Part shown: piece by piece, positions 6,473-16,464 of the stretch
How the letters are laid out: every line of letters begins with the position of its first letter
Position numbering within the stretch: position 1 is the stretch's first letter
Assembly (NCBI GenBank): GCA_050180485.1
Contig: JBFXED010000004.1
Location: 81,872 to 145,871, forward strand
Origin: CADEGL01 sp050180485
GTDB taxonomy: Bacteria > Pseudomonadota > Alphaproteobacteria > CADEGL01
DNA: 64,000 nucleotides
Direction of reading: 5' to 3'
The notes under the pieces: generated by a model
What the model saw: only the letters and a program-made list of their open reading frames with translations
Database searches by the model: none
Told to the model about the DNA's origin: nothing
Made by a program: the position numbers and the translations under genes

Positions 6473-7412
6473 ACTGGACGGCCATCGCCACCGGCGCTTT
6501 CGGCAGCCCGCCGATGAAGAATAGCAAGGCCGTGCCATCCGGATCATACAGGCTGAGACGTTCGAGACGCCCGCTGGAATCCGTTTTCTGAACCAAGCCG
6601 GCAGGTCCATCACCGGCCAATGCCGGCGATGTCGCTTTCAATGAAAACCACAAACTCCTGACGCCTGCCGTTTCGCCGTCATCCGCGGCGACAAGGGCCA
6701 AGCACGCCTCTTTCGCGCCGGGTATCGAGAGCAGCGCAACACCTCCGTTGGAGTCGTGCGCTTTCACGGCGAGGCCAGCGACATCGGTATAGAAGTCGAG
6801 GGCGCGGGAGAGATCCTTAACCGCGAGCGTCGCGCCGAGAATCTCCCGCGGATGCAAGGGCGCCGAGGCAACGTGGTCGAACACGGGCGGCAGCGCATCG
6901 ATGTCGGGCAGGGGCGGAGCCGCCACAGGATCCCAGCGCGCGCTGATCAACGCGTGGTCCTTGCTTTTGTAAAAGGCGCGCCAATCCGCCACGACATCGG
7001 CATAGAACTCGACCCCGTTCAAATCCGGGTCCAGCAGATAGATGCTGTGCGACATGCCGTGATCGAGCGCGCGTTCGACGCTCACTCCGTCCTCGCGCGC
7101 GCGCCGGTAGGCATCCACCATCCGTGCCTCGCTCTTCATGCGGAACGCCAGATGATTGAGGCCGGGCACACGGCCCCGCGCCATGGTGTTCTGGACCTTG
7201 CCGTCCCGTCCGATCGCAGCCCGGTTCGAGACCTGCATCACGGCAATGTCGTGGTGCGATGAACCATTGCTCAGGAAGCCGGCACTGATCTCGGGTTCGC
7301 GGTAGACCTCATTCAAGCCGCACACATCGCGATAAAACGCGAGCGAACGCTCCATGTCCGCGACGTAGAGATTGGCGTGGGCGAAACGGTCAGGGGCGAA
7401 GTATGCGGACAT
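6471..7412 (-). CDS. VOC-superfamily protein with two glyoxalase/extradiol-dioxygenase-like domains
   Basis: The protein has 313 residues. The first VOC module (about 8-135) carries HANLYVADMERSLAFYRDVCGL, GLNHLAF and the metal-ligand motif LNGVEFYAD, which together supply His/His/Glu ligands. A second, weaker module (about 190-305) begins LGATLAVKDLSRALDFYTDVAGL and ends DPDGTALLFF. The two-module layout matches catechol-2,3-dioxygenase-type ring-cleaving enzymes and BphC-like glyoxalases. The substrate is unknown. The gene starts 19 bp after the amine oxidase stop, so the two are probably co-transcribed. Confidence 0.85.
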   Translation of the reverse strand: MSAYFAPDRFAHANLYVADMERSLAFYRDVCGLNEVYREPEISAGFLSNGSSHHDIAVMQVSNRAAIGRDGKVQNTMARGRVPGLNHLAFRMKSEARMVDAYRRAREDGVSVERALDHGMSHSIYLLDPDLNGVEFYADVVADWRAFYKSKDHALISARWDPVAAPPLPDIDALPPVFDHVASAPLHPREILGATLAVKDLSRALDFYTDVAGLAVKAHDSNGGVALLSIPGAKEACLALVAADDGETAGVRSLWFSLKATSPALAGDGPAGLVQKTDSSGRLERLSLYDPDGTALLFFIGGLPKAPVAMAVQ

Positions 7413-7430
7413 GACGGACCCCGTTGGCGC

Positions 7431-8807
7431 CTATGCGGCCTCGAGCTTCTTGCGCACTTCTCGGGCGGCCAGAAAGGAACTCTGACTGGTCGGACCGGTC
7501 GAAGCATAGCCCACATAGTCGCCGGAGAAGTGGATCGGACCGAACGGCCGTGCCAACGCTTCCTGCAAACCGAGTCGGCCGGGCGGCCAATAGGGATAAC
7601 CCAATTCCCACCGCTGCACCCACGTCTCGGTCACGATGCCGCGCGTCTCGGGAAAAATTTCGTGCACGTCCTTCAGAAAGATATCGCGGATCTCCTCGTC
7701 GGTCCGCTTGAGGAGGGCGGCGGCCTGACGGGCGCCCGAATGCACCACCAAGGCGCCACCTGGCGCGCGTGGGGCGCCCTTCCGCCGCACGGGATTCATC
7801 GTGTTGTAGAGCATACAAAAAGAACGATCGATGACGCCGACCATGTAGATGTCGTCGTAGGGCATCGGCCCGGTTTCGTTGGTCAGCATGGCCATGTTGA
7901 CATAGGGGCCATAGCGGACGGCATCGAGCGCGGCCGCCTTGTCGTCGGGCAGCCCGGCAACGATGCGGCGCGTGATGGGCGCGGGCGTCGCCACGATGGC
8001 GTAGCGCGCCGCGATCACGACTTCTTTCCCGCCTTGAATCGCGCGTACAGTGACGCCGTCCTTGTCCGCTACGACCGCCTCCACAGGCGCGCCGCGCATC
8101 ACGCGGTTGCCCAGCCGACGGGCGATAGCTTCGGTCAATTCCGTCAACCCGCCCAAGATGGTGCGGCGGTCCATCGTCTTCTTGGCCCACAGATTGCCGA
8201 CAAGGGCCGCGCCGAAATGCCCGGACATCTCGTGCGATTCGGCCGTCACGCGGTTGACGATGGTGCGCATGATGGCTTCGACCTCGGGATGCATGCGGCC
8301 GAGCGTCTTGTCGAACGTCTCCGCGTCGAGGCCGGGATGGCCCGCGACGGTCACCGCCGCCCCGTCGAACCCGTCGAGGCCTCGGATCGGGTCGTCCGAG
8401 TAGCGCCGGGCACGTATGTTCGCCAGCCGCAGGCGGATACCGGTGCGGATCAGCGATAGGCGCCCGGCGAGCGACAAGGGAATTCGGAAAGGATAGGTCT
8501 CGAACCTGCCACCGCGCACCAGGCGCCCGTCCTTCCAGACGGTCGCCATCTCTCCCTCGGCACGGATGGTCTCAAGCCCCAACTCGGCGGCCAATTGGCC
8601 CATGGGCGAATTCGGCCCACCGATGAAATGGGCGCCAGTGATCATCCAATTGGGATCCCGGCGCTTGTTGAAGATACGTCCCCCCACGCGGTCTTGTGCC
8701 TCGACCAGCACCACGTCGCGGTCGCGTAACGCCCAGGCAGCCGCCAGCCCCGCGATACCCCCGCCGACAACCACGACGTCGTGGCGTTCCACCATCCGTC
8801 TGCTCAC
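7431..8807 (-). CDS. FAD-dependent amine oxidase family protein
   Basis: The protein has 458 residues. The N-terminal Rossmann motif is VVVVGGGIAGLAAAWAL followed by the RVGGRIF motif, hallmarks of the monoamine oxidase/phytoene desaturase-like superfamily. The C-terminal flavin-binding region is GPIHFSGDYVGYASTGPT. There is no signal peptide in the chosen reading. I use the GTG with an AGGGA-like ribosome site; an ATG 12 bp further in is also possible, and a much longer reading from 8951 is unlikely because of its basic, low-homology N-terminus. The following VOC gene may act on the oxidised product, but the substrate is unknown. Confidence 0.85.
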   Translation of the reverse strand: MSRRMVERHDVVVVGGGIAGLAAAWALRDRDVVLVEAQDRVGGRIFNKRRDPNWMITGAHFIGGPNSPMGQLAAELGLETIRAEGEMATVWKDGRLVRGGRFETYPFRIPLSLAGRLSLIRTGIRLRLANIRARRYSDDPIRGLDGFDGAAVTVAGHPGLDAETFDKTLGRMHPEVEAIMRTIVNRVTAESHEMSGHFGAALVGNLWAKKTMDRRTILGGLTELTEAIARRLGNRVMRGAPVEAVVADKDGVTVRAIQGGKEVVIAARYAIVATPAPITRRIVAGLPDDKAAALDAVRYGPYVNMAMLTNETGPMPYDDIYMVGVIDRSFCMLYNTMNPVRRKGAPRAPGGALVVHSGARQAAALLKRTDEEIRDIFLKDVHEIFPETRGIVTETWVQRWELGYPYWPPGRLGLQEALARPFGPIHFSGDYVGYASTGPTSQSSFLAAREVRKKLEAA

Positions 8808-8953
8808 GAATCTTTCCCTTTTGGAGAACGGAGAGTAATGCCGACGTAAAGCAGACCGCAGACCCTGGATTTGCCTCCGCGATTGACCCAACCTTCGGCT
8901 AAGTAAAAGAATATATCCCAGTTTCTTCTCTACTCCATTGCCGGGGGGCAATC

Positions 8954-9727
8954 ATGGAACCTTTGACGATTGGTCTTATCGTCGCCGCCTGCGCCTTTGG
9001 CGGCGCAATCTTCGGCATGGTCGCTGGAAAGATACTTCCCGAACATCATCTGAGCGACGCGTCCAAGGACGTGGTCAAGGTGGCCATGGCCATGACTGCA
9101 ACGATGGCCGCGCTGCTCATCAGCTTGATGGTGTCGAGCGCCAAGTCGTCCTTCGACGACAAGGATGACGCCCTCCGGCAGCAAGCCGCGCGCACGATCA
9201 TGCTCGATCGGCTTTTGGCACAATACGGCCCCCAAACTGAAGGTATTCGCGCCTCGCTGCGCATGTCCGCCGAGGACATGCTAAGGACGATCTGGCATGA
9301 GAAAGCCGATTCGAACGATGTGGAAATCGACCTTAATTCCCTGCGTCAACGGCGGTCCGGCATCGAATCGGTCCAAGAGCAAATATTCAACCTGACCCCG
9401 GAAAACGACAAACAACGAGATCTGAAGGCGCAGGCTATCTCCATTAGCTTCAACATCGCCGAAGGACATTGGCAACTGGTGGAGCAGCTCGAAGGTCGGC
9501 TCCAGTGGGCGTTTCTCGGCATGGTGATGTTCTGGCTGACGATCGTTTTCGTCAGCTTCGGCGTTTTCGCGCCCCGGAACGCGTCCGTTATTGCCGCTTT
9601 GTTCGTTGGCGCGGTATCGGTGGGCGCCGCGATATACATGATCGCGGAACTCGATTCGCCTTATGGCGGCCTGATAACGATCTCGAGCGCGCCCATGCAT
9701 GCCGCGCTCGAACAGCTGGGAAGATAG
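8954..9727 (+). CDS. DUF4239 (bestrophin-like) membrane protein
   Basis: The protein has 257 residues and four predicted transmembrane segments: two at the N-terminus (TIGLIVAACAFGGAIFGMVAG and VAMAMTATMAALLISLMVS) and two at the C-terminus (about 180-200 and 207-226). A soluble helical loop lies between them. The ending ELDSPYGGLITISSAPMHAALEQL is the conserved DUF4239 signature near the pore-like C-terminal helix. The function of this family is not established; it is loosely called bestrophin-like. The ATG is preceded by a GGGGGG purine run. It converges on the hybrid kinase gene, with 6 bp between stops. Confidence 0.85.
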   Translation: MEPLTIGLIVAACAFGGAIFGMVAGKILPEHHLSDASKDVVKVAMAMTATMAALLISLMVSSAKSSFDDKDDALRQQAARTIMLDRLLAQYGPQTEGIRASLRMSAEDMLRTIWHEKADSNDVEIDLNSLRQRRSGIESVQEQIFNLTPENDKQRDLKAQAISISFNIAEGHWQLVEQLEGRLQWAFLGMVMFWLTIVFVSFGVFAPRNASVIAALFVGAVSVGAAIYMIAELDSPYGGLITISSAPMHAALEQLGR

Positions 9728-9733
9728 GGGCTG

Positions 9734-11299
9734 CTAGGTCGGTGACACGGCGGACGCAACGGCGTCCGCCAGGTCGCGCTGTCGGAAGGGCTTTGCCAAG
9801 CGCAGCACCGCCGCGTCGAGGCCTGACGGCAATTCGGCGTATCCCGTAGCAAGGATGATGGGAAGCGTCTCGAATTCCGCGCGCACGGCCGCAATCAATT
9901 GGGCACCGGTCATGCGCGGCATGGCCTGGTCGGTGATAATCAGGTCCACGGTCGCGCCATCCCGCAGCCGCTCCAACGCCTCCATCCCCGATGCGGCCTC
10001 GATGACGGTGTGACCGAGCTCTTGCAGCATGGCGGCGGTATTCATCAACACCAAGGCGTCGTCGTCGACCGCCATCACGACGAGCGGCCGCGTCGGCGAC
10101 GGCTCTGGCGGAGCCGCTGCCTTCGCCTTTTCGACAGGTTCATCGGCTACCGGCAGCCAGATTTCCGCCGTCGTGCCCCGGCCCGGTTCGCTCTTGAGAA
10201 TGAAATGACCGCCGAACTGCGCCGCCAAACCATGCACCATCGGCAAGCCGAGCCCGGTTCCCTTGCCGATCCCCTTGGTGGTGAAGAACGGCTCGATGGC
10301 GCGGGCCAACGTAACCTCGTCCATGCCTTCGCCGGCGTCGATCACCGCCAGGCAAATATAGCCGCCGGGCGAGAGCGCGCCGGTTTTCTTCGTGACCCGC
10401 TCTTCTCGCGCTTCGATGGTGATCGGCCCGCCTTGGGGCATGGCGTCTCGCGCGTTCACCGCCAAGTTGAGAAGGGCCGTCTCCAATTGATTCGCGTCCG
10501 CGCGAGCACGGGGAAGGGCGAGGGGAAACCGTAGCGCGATCGAGATTTGTGGGCCAAGGGCGCGCTGGAGTAAATCGCTCATCCCTTGTACCAACGCCGG
10601 AATGTCCACCGGAACGGCTTCCAGTTCCTGCCGGCGTGCGAAGGCCAGCATGCGCTGGGTCAGGGCCGTCCCCCGCTGGGCGGCCTGCATGGCGTTGTCC
10701 AGAAAGGGCGTGATCTTCGGGTCGTCGAGCAGGCGTTTGCCGACGATTTCCAGGCTGCTGATGATCGCCATCAGCAGATTGTTGAAGTCGTGTGCGACGC
10801 CGCCGGTAAGCTGGCCGATGGCATCCATCTTCTGCGACTGGAACAGCGCCTCGCGCGCTTGTTCCAACTCGATTTGGGTGTTCCTGCGCTCGGTGATGTC
10901 CCGTGTGATCTTGGCGAAGCCGATCAAGATGCCGTCGTCGTTCCGAATGGGATCGATGATGACATTGGCCCAGAAGCGGCCGCCGCCCTTACGGACGCGC
11001 CAACCCTCCTTCTCGAACCGCCCCTCGCGCAGCGCGGTTTCCAGTGCCCGCTGAGGCACGCCATTCCGCCGGTCTTCCTCGGTATAGAAGCGCGAGAAAT
11101 GCTGACCGAGAATCTCCGCGCTTGCGTAGCCTTTGAGCCGTTGTGCGCCCGCGTTCCAACTCGTGACGATCCCCGCCGGATCGAGCATGTAGATCGCGTA
11201 GTCCGTCACGGCCTCGACCAACAGGCGATAACGCCCATCCTGCGTCAGCGAGTTCTCGAACGCTCCGGTCGGAAGAGGCATCGACAGTCCTGAATTCAC
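9734..11299 (-). CDS. PAS hybrid sensor histidine kinase/response regulator
   Basis: The protein has 521 residues. A PAS domain (about 22-138, YAIYMLDPAGIVTSWNAGAQRLKGY and the PAC-end ITRDITERR) is followed by a HisKA domain with H170 (GVAHDFNNLL), a HATPase domain (NLAVNARDAM, DAGEGM, GTGLGLPMV) and a C-terminal receiver (about 400-521) with acidic VDDD and acceptor Asp in IITDQAMP. There are no transmembrane segments, so it senses a cytoplasmic or redox cue, perhaps through the PAS pocket. The receiver at the C-terminus implies an internal relay to an unlinked Hpt or receiver. No partner is visible nearby. Confidence 0.93.
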   Translation of the reverse strand: MNSGLSMPLPTGAFENSLTQDGRYRLLVEAVTDYAIYMLDPAGIVTSWNAGAQRLKGYASAEILGQHFSRFYTEEDRRNGVPQRALETALREGRFEKEGWRVRKGGGRFWANVIIDPIRNDDGILIGFAKITRDITERRNTQIELEQAREALFQSQKMDAIGQLTGGVAHDFNNLLMAIISSLEIVGKRLLDDPKITPFLDNAMQAAQRGTALTQRMLAFARRQELEAVPVDIPALVQGMSDLLQRALGPQISIALRFPLALPRARADANQLETALLNLAVNARDAMPQGGPITIEAREERVTKKTGALSPGGYICLAVIDAGEGMDEVTLARAIEPFFTTKGIGKGTGLGLPMVHGLAAQFGGHFILKSEPGRGTTAEIWLPVADEPVEKAKAAAPPEPSPTRPLVVMAVDDDALVLMNTAAMLQELGHTVIEAASGMEALERLRDGATVDLIITDQAMPRMTGAQLIAAVRAEFETLPIILATGYAELPSGLDAAVLRLAKPFRQRDLADAVASAVSPT

Positions 11300-11359
11300 G
11301 CGTGGTGATCAATCTGGAGAGTTAAACGCGTATGTCGGCCTAAAGGGTGGATAGAAAAT

Positions 11360-11449
11360 TGGCGGATGGGGTGGGATTCGAACCCACGAAGGGCTTGCGC
11401 CCTTGCCGGTTTTCAAGACCGGTGCCTTCAACCGCTCGGCCACCCATCC
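11360..11449 (-). tRNA. tRNA-Ser (anticodon TGA)
   Basis: Folded on the minus strand: acceptor GGATGGG pairs with CCCATCC, the discriminator is G and an encoded CCA follows (last three bases included). The anticodon stem-loop CCGGTCTTGAAAACCGG gives anticodon TGA (plus-strand 11413-11415). A long variable arm, GCAAGGGCGCAAGCCCTTC, is diagnostic for serine, and the T-arm is GTGGG-TTCGAAT-CCCAC. Confidence 0.97.
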
Positions 11450-11566
11450 GGCGCGGGAGTATTGGCGTGCAGACCGGCCAATCGCAACGCCGATATTTTT
11501 TGAGAGAAACTGATGGTCCATATATAAGTATCTGAAATCTAATACAGATTATCCATCGTGAATTTC

Positions 11567-11591
11567 GGAACCAAATCCCGTTTGCAGGGTT
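11567..11591 (+). promoter_or_regulatory. Candidate EcfG promoter upstream of a non-coding stretch
   Basis: GGAAC-N17-GTT (G before GTT), same strand as the putative sRNA that follows. There is no coding gene on this strand for the next 600 bp, only arfB on the other strand. Confidence 0.5.
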
Positions 11592-11597
11592 GTTTCG

Positions 11598-11678
11598 TAC
11601 AGACAGCACGAATTGCCCCCAAGGAGTGCTGTTCAAGAAGGCGGCGCATGTCCCCCCGGCAGCGCCGCCTTTTCCTTT
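11598..11678 (+). ncRNA. Candidate small RNA with EcfG-type promoter and terminator
   Basis: About 81 nt from the predicted start 7 bp after the promoter GTT to the end of a Rho-independent terminator (stem AAGGCGGCGC at 11638-11647 and 11662-11671, loop 14 nt with CCCCCC, then T-rich tail). The single-stranded leader holds a C-rich patch (GCCCCCAAGG) such as sRNAs use to pair with ribosome sites. No plausible ORF fills it. Alphaproteobacteria have EcfG/sigma-T-dependent sRNAs (GsrN in Caulobacter), so the layout is sensible, but sequence similarity to a known family is not claimed. On the minus strand the hairpin also sits just after arfB and may terminate it. Confidence 0.45.
11638..11678 (+). 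terminator. Rho-independent terminator (shared hairpin)
   Basis: A 10-bp perfect stem AAGGCGGCGC/GCGCCGCCTT with a 14-base loop, followed on the plus strand by TTCCTTT. It may end the candidate sRNA, and on the other strand the arfB transcript. Confidence 0.75.
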
Positions 11679-11685
11679 GCCTCGC

Positions 11686-12105
11686 CTAGTCTTCCCTCGG
11701 CCGGCCGCGCATTTGCTTGGTTATGGCGCGGCGGCTCTTGGCTTCTCGGCGACGCACCTTGGATGCTTTGGTCGGTTTGGTTGCGCGGCGGCGCACGGGG
11801 GCCACGGCAGCCTGTCGAATGAGGGCCAGCAGACGTTCTAAGGCGTCCGCGCGATTGCGCACCTGCGTACGGTGACTCTGGGCCACGATAACGAGGTCCC
11901 CGTCGCGGGTCAGGCGCCGGCCGGCGAGGCGCATGAGACGCTCCCGCACATCATCGGGCAGCGACGCGGATGTCCTGACGTTGAACCGGAGTTGAACCGC
12001 GCTCGACACCTTATTGACGTTCTGCCCGCCCGGCCCCGAAGCGAGGACGAAAGTCTCGATGATTTCCCGTGGATCGATGGCGATGCGGGGCGTGACCTGG
12101 ATCAT
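11686..12105 (-). CDS. arfB: Alternative ribosome-rescue factor / peptidyl-tRNA hydrolase ArfB
   Basis: The protein has 139 residues, the usual ArfB size. It begins MIQVTPRIAIDP, with the catalytic GGQ motif at residues 26-28 in SGPGGQNVNK, followed by a basic C-terminal tail (KPTKASKVRRREAKSRRAITKQMRGR). ArfB releases stalled ribosomes by hydrolysing peptidyl-tRNA in the P site, with the lysine/arginine tail entering the mRNA channel. A longer reading from 12276 overlaps the divergent gene and adds nothing conserved. It is transcribed divergently from the exported protein gene at 12206. Confidence 0.93.
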   Translation of the reverse strand: MIQVTPRIAIDPREIIETFVLASGPGGQNVNKVSSAVQLRFNVRTSASLPDDVRERLMRLAGRRLTRDGDLVIVAQSHRTQVRNRADALERLLALIRQAAVAPVRRRATKPTKASKVRRREAKSRRAITKQMRGRPRED

Positions 12106-12205
12106 GGGGCCGGTGTCGATTGAAAAGACAACATCAAATATGGACCTCTGGGGGCCGATGGGCCATATGTTGATGCACCGGGGGCGCTGCTGAAGGGATT
12201 TGGCC

Positions 12206-12910
12206 GTGCTCCAACCGAAGCACCGAATGACCTTGCTGGCGGCCGCCGCTTTCGCGGCGTGGACGTGTTCAGCCAACGCTCAATCCGCGCCGCCCGCTCC
12301 AGGCACCACGAGCACGGAGCGCCTCGACGAGTTGGGCTGCCGCAACGATTATGCGTCCGCCAGCTATAAGTGCGAACGGCCGCCATTGGCGGGGCGCAGT
12401 TTCTCCAGCAAACAAGACGCCTTGAAACGATTGCAACAGCTTCGCGCGGCGCCGAAGCCGGCCGCCAAGCCCAAGGCGGCCGCGCCATCCGTGAAGACGG
12501 GCCAGATCGCCGCCCCGCGCGGAGATGTGTCTTCGCGGCCGGCCAAGAGCGCGCGCACCGCCGCATGGACGCGCGTGGCGAACGGCGAAGGGGCGCAGTA
12601 CTTCATCGACACGGCGAATCTCGACACGCAAGGGCGTACGGTCATCGCACGCACGCTGACGCGCTACGAATCGCCGCGCACCAGCACCACCGTCGCCAAG
12701 CCATACCGTTCGACCGTTTCCGTCGAGCGATACGATTGCGCGAACCGTACCTATGCCCTGTCCGAAATGCGCTACCACGCGGAAGGGGACGGAGCGGGAC
12801 AGGCGCTGGAAACGGTCGCGGTCCCGGAAAATAGGCTGACCTATCTCACGCCCGGGGCGGGATCGGTCAACGAGCAGCTCCTCAATCAGGTCTGTTCGGG
12901 CAAACGATAG
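12206..12910 (+). CDS. Secreted protein with surface-adhesin-protein-E-like domain
   Basis: The protein has 234 residues. The signal peptide runs to ANAQ (about residue 26) after a basic start. Next is a cysteine-bearing segment (LGCRNDYASASYKCERPP) and an Ala/Lys/Pro linker. The C-terminal domain (from WTRVANGEGAQYFIDTA) has the pattern Y-F-I-D...R-x-x-R-x-L-x-x-Y...YDC, resembling small exported proteins of the surface-adhesin protein E type. It is presumed periplasmic; the function is unknown. I chose the GTG start because AAGGGA lies 8 bp upstream; an in-frame TTG lies 6 bp earlier. Confidence 0.75.
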   Translation: MLQPKHRMTLLAAAAFAAWTCSANAQSAPPAPGTTSTERLDELGCRNDYASASYKCERPPLAGRSFSSKQDALKRLQQLRAAPKPAAKPKAAAPSVKTGQIAAPRGDVSSRPAKSARTAAWTRVANGEGAQYFIDTANLDTQGRTVIARTLTRYESPRTSTTVAKPYRSTVSVERYDCANRTYALSEMRYHAEGDGAGQALETVAVPENRLTYLTPGAGSVNEQLLNQVCSGKR

Positions 12911-12980
12911 ATTAACGGCTTGTTTTGCCGGGCGGGCATGCCATGTTCCCGGCCACCAGCGGCCCACCTGAACGATCCCC

Positions 12981-14861
<1,881 letters not shown>

Positions 14862-14873
14862 ACGCGCCGGATA

Positions 14874-14912
14874 GTGGCCGAAAAAGGGCCGAATCCACCC
14901 TTTTTCCGCCAC
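14874..14912 (+). terminator. Long hairpin after ABC-F gene, possible terminator
   Basis: Arms of 15 bp (14874-14888 and 14898-14912) matching at 14 positions, with a 9-base loop. The T run is inside the right arm instead of after it, so it may terminate weakly or stabilise the 3' end. Confidence 0.5.
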
Positions 14913-15035
14913 CTTGATAAACCAGATTAACCCAGCCGAAAGATGCGGGAGAGCGCGAGCGCCCTATATTTCTTTGGCATGAAACGCGGCGGAATGTCCG
15001 ACGCGCCACCGGGGAAACCCAGGGAGAAGACCGAG

Positions 15036-15377
15036 ATGATTCGCCTTAAGACCATGATGCTGGTTGCCGCGCTCGCCGCGTTGCCGCTGTCCGCGATGGC
15101 TCAGGCCACCCCGGCAACGCCGGCCACCCCTGCGCAGCCTTCCACCGGCACACAGGCCACACCCGCGACGCCCGCTTCGCCAAGCAAGGGCGGCGAACAC
15201 CACGGCAAGAAGGGTGACAAGGCCGACAAGGAAAACCAGAAGGGTGGCAAGAAGACGGGTCACGACAAGAAAGGGGGCAAGAAGGCGGGCCAGAGTTCCA
15301 GCCTCGACGCGAACCCGAACATCCAGCTCGCGGCCGCACCGTTCTTCAAGCCGGTGCTGGGCCTCGGCCTGAACTGA
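15036..15377 (+). CDS. Exported Ala/Pro and Lys/Gly-rich protein
   Basis: The protein has 113 residues. A clear signal peptide MIRLKTMMLVAALAALPLSAMAQA is followed by a TPATPA repeat-like region (about 25-52), then a Lys/Gly/His-rich basic region (GGEHHGKKGDKADKENQKGGKKTGHDKKGG) and a hydrophobic end (FFKPVLGLGLN). It is probably periplasmic and disordered, perhaps nucleic-acid, metal or cell-wall binding; I recognise no family. A strong AGGGAGA ribosome site sets the start. It is flanked by a hairpin upstream and a terminator downstream, so it is a separate transcript. Confidence 0.75.
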   Translation: MIRLKTMMLVAALAALPLSAMAQATPATPATPAQPSTGTQATPATPASPSKGGEHHGKKGDKADKENQKGGKKTGHDKKGGKKAGQSSSLDANPNIQLAAAPFFKPVLGLGLN

Positions 15378-15401
15378 TCGCGCGCACGGAAAGTTGGTAA
15401 G

Positions 15402-15437
15402 GAGGCCCGCCGATGCTACGGCGGGCCTCTTTCTTTT
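15402..15437 (+). terminator. Rho-independent terminator
   Basis: A 10-bp stem GAGGCCCGCC, 8-base loop, complementary arm, then TTTCTTTT. It ends the Lys/Gly-rich gene and abuts the stop of the convergent deacetylase gene. Confidence 0.92.
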
Positions 15438-15442
15438 CCGGC

Positions 15443-16336
15443 TCAACCGCCGGGCACGGCGCCGGCGGGGAGAACGGATGCATGAGCCGCGATCTCGCCC
15501 GCGCGAGCGCGCCAGATGGTATCGCCCGCGGCAGCGATATGGCGAAGCGCGCGCCGCAGTTCGCGCAATCGGAACGGCTGACCGACGATGTAAGGATGGA
15601 GCGCGATGCCCATGACCAGTGGCTGCTCGCGCGCCTGCACCCGCATTTCGTCGAAATTACCGACGATCATGTCCGCGAAGGTGGACGCGCTCTGCCGTCG
15701 CACTGCGATGGCGGGGATATCGTTCAACTCCTGGGGATAAGGCACCGACAGAAGCGGTCCGCCGCGCGTGCGCAGCCAGGTCGGCTGATCGTCGTGGCAC
15801 CAGTCCAGCAGATAGGCATAGCCGGCTTCCTTCAGCAGATCCGGCGTCGCGCGGCTTTCCGCGATCCATGGCCCCAACCAGCCCGCTGGCGCCTTGCCCT
15901 CGTGCCGCATGATCGCATCCGTGGTCTCGCGGATCAGCTTCCGCTCACCTACTTCGTCCAGCGCCGACTGCCGCACGGCATTGCTGTGGCCGTGGGCGAC
16001 AATCTCATCGCCGCGCTGGCGGAACGCCGTCACCAGTTCCGGGCAATAGTCGTAAAGCGCACTGTTCACCAGCGCGGAGCAGGGCAGGGCGAGTTCACGA
16101 AAAAGTTCCAAAAGACGCCATGCGCCCACGCGGTTGCCATAGTCCCGCCAGGCATAGTTCAGCACGTCGGGCTGCGGCCCGCCGGGTGCGAGTTCCGCGC
16201 CGAGGCCTTCGCCGAAGGCGAAATGCTCCAGGTTGAGCGCGATATAGACGGCCAAGCCGCGTCCTCGCGGCCAAGCGTAATGAGTCCGGCGCGTGATCGG
16301 CAGATAGCCGTAACGCCCGTGCGTGGGCAGGTTCAT
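15443..16336 (-). CDS. Polysaccharide deacetylase family protein
   Basis: The protein has 297 residues. It starts MNLPTHGRYGYLPI and carries polysaccharide-deacetylase features: an aromatic start strand (YIALNLEHF), GDEIVAHGHSN (metal-binding HxxxN region), the motif near GWLGPWIAESRATPDLL, and GIALHPYIVG near the end. This variant is closer to the PuuE/allantoinase-type deacetylase branch than to NodB, because the N-terminal acidic pair is altered. It may deacylate a sugar or open an amide ring. The cytoplasmic location is inferred from the absence of a signal peptide. It is divergent from the lytic transglycosylase gene. Confidence 0.85.
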   Translation of the reverse strand: MNLPTHGRYGYLPITRRTHYAWPRGRGLAVYIALNLEHFAFGEGLGAELAPGGPQPDVLNYAWRDYGNRVGAWRLLELFRELALPCSALVNSALYDYCPELVTAFRQRGDEIVAHGHSNAVRQSALDEVGERKLIRETTDAIMRHEGKAPAGWLGPWIAESRATPDLLKEAGYAYLLDWCHDDQPTWLRTRGGPLLSVPYPQELNDIPAIAVRRQSASTFADMIVGNFDEMRVQAREQPLVMGIALHPYIVGQPFRLRELRRALRHIAAAGDTIWRARAGEIAAHASVLPAGAVPGG

Positions 16337-16464
16337 GCGTGCATCATTCCGCGCGCGCGGCCGCGCCGCAAGGCAAGCGCGTCCATGTTGCGTTTGCGCG
16401 CGGCAGCAACCCATGGCACATATCGCAGCCGAGCGATGAACATCGAGCCTTGAGGAATGACCGA

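Noticed and set aside
11590..11841. An 83-codon frame starting inside the candidate sRNA
   Set aside because: It starts with TTG, lacks a spaced ribosome site, crosses the terminator hairpin and lies antisense to arfB.
14941..15035. Sigma-54 promoter in front of the Lys/Gly-rich exported protein
   Set aside because: A TTGGCATGAAACGC sequence was noticed, but the GG and GC spacing does not match the -24/-12 consensus.
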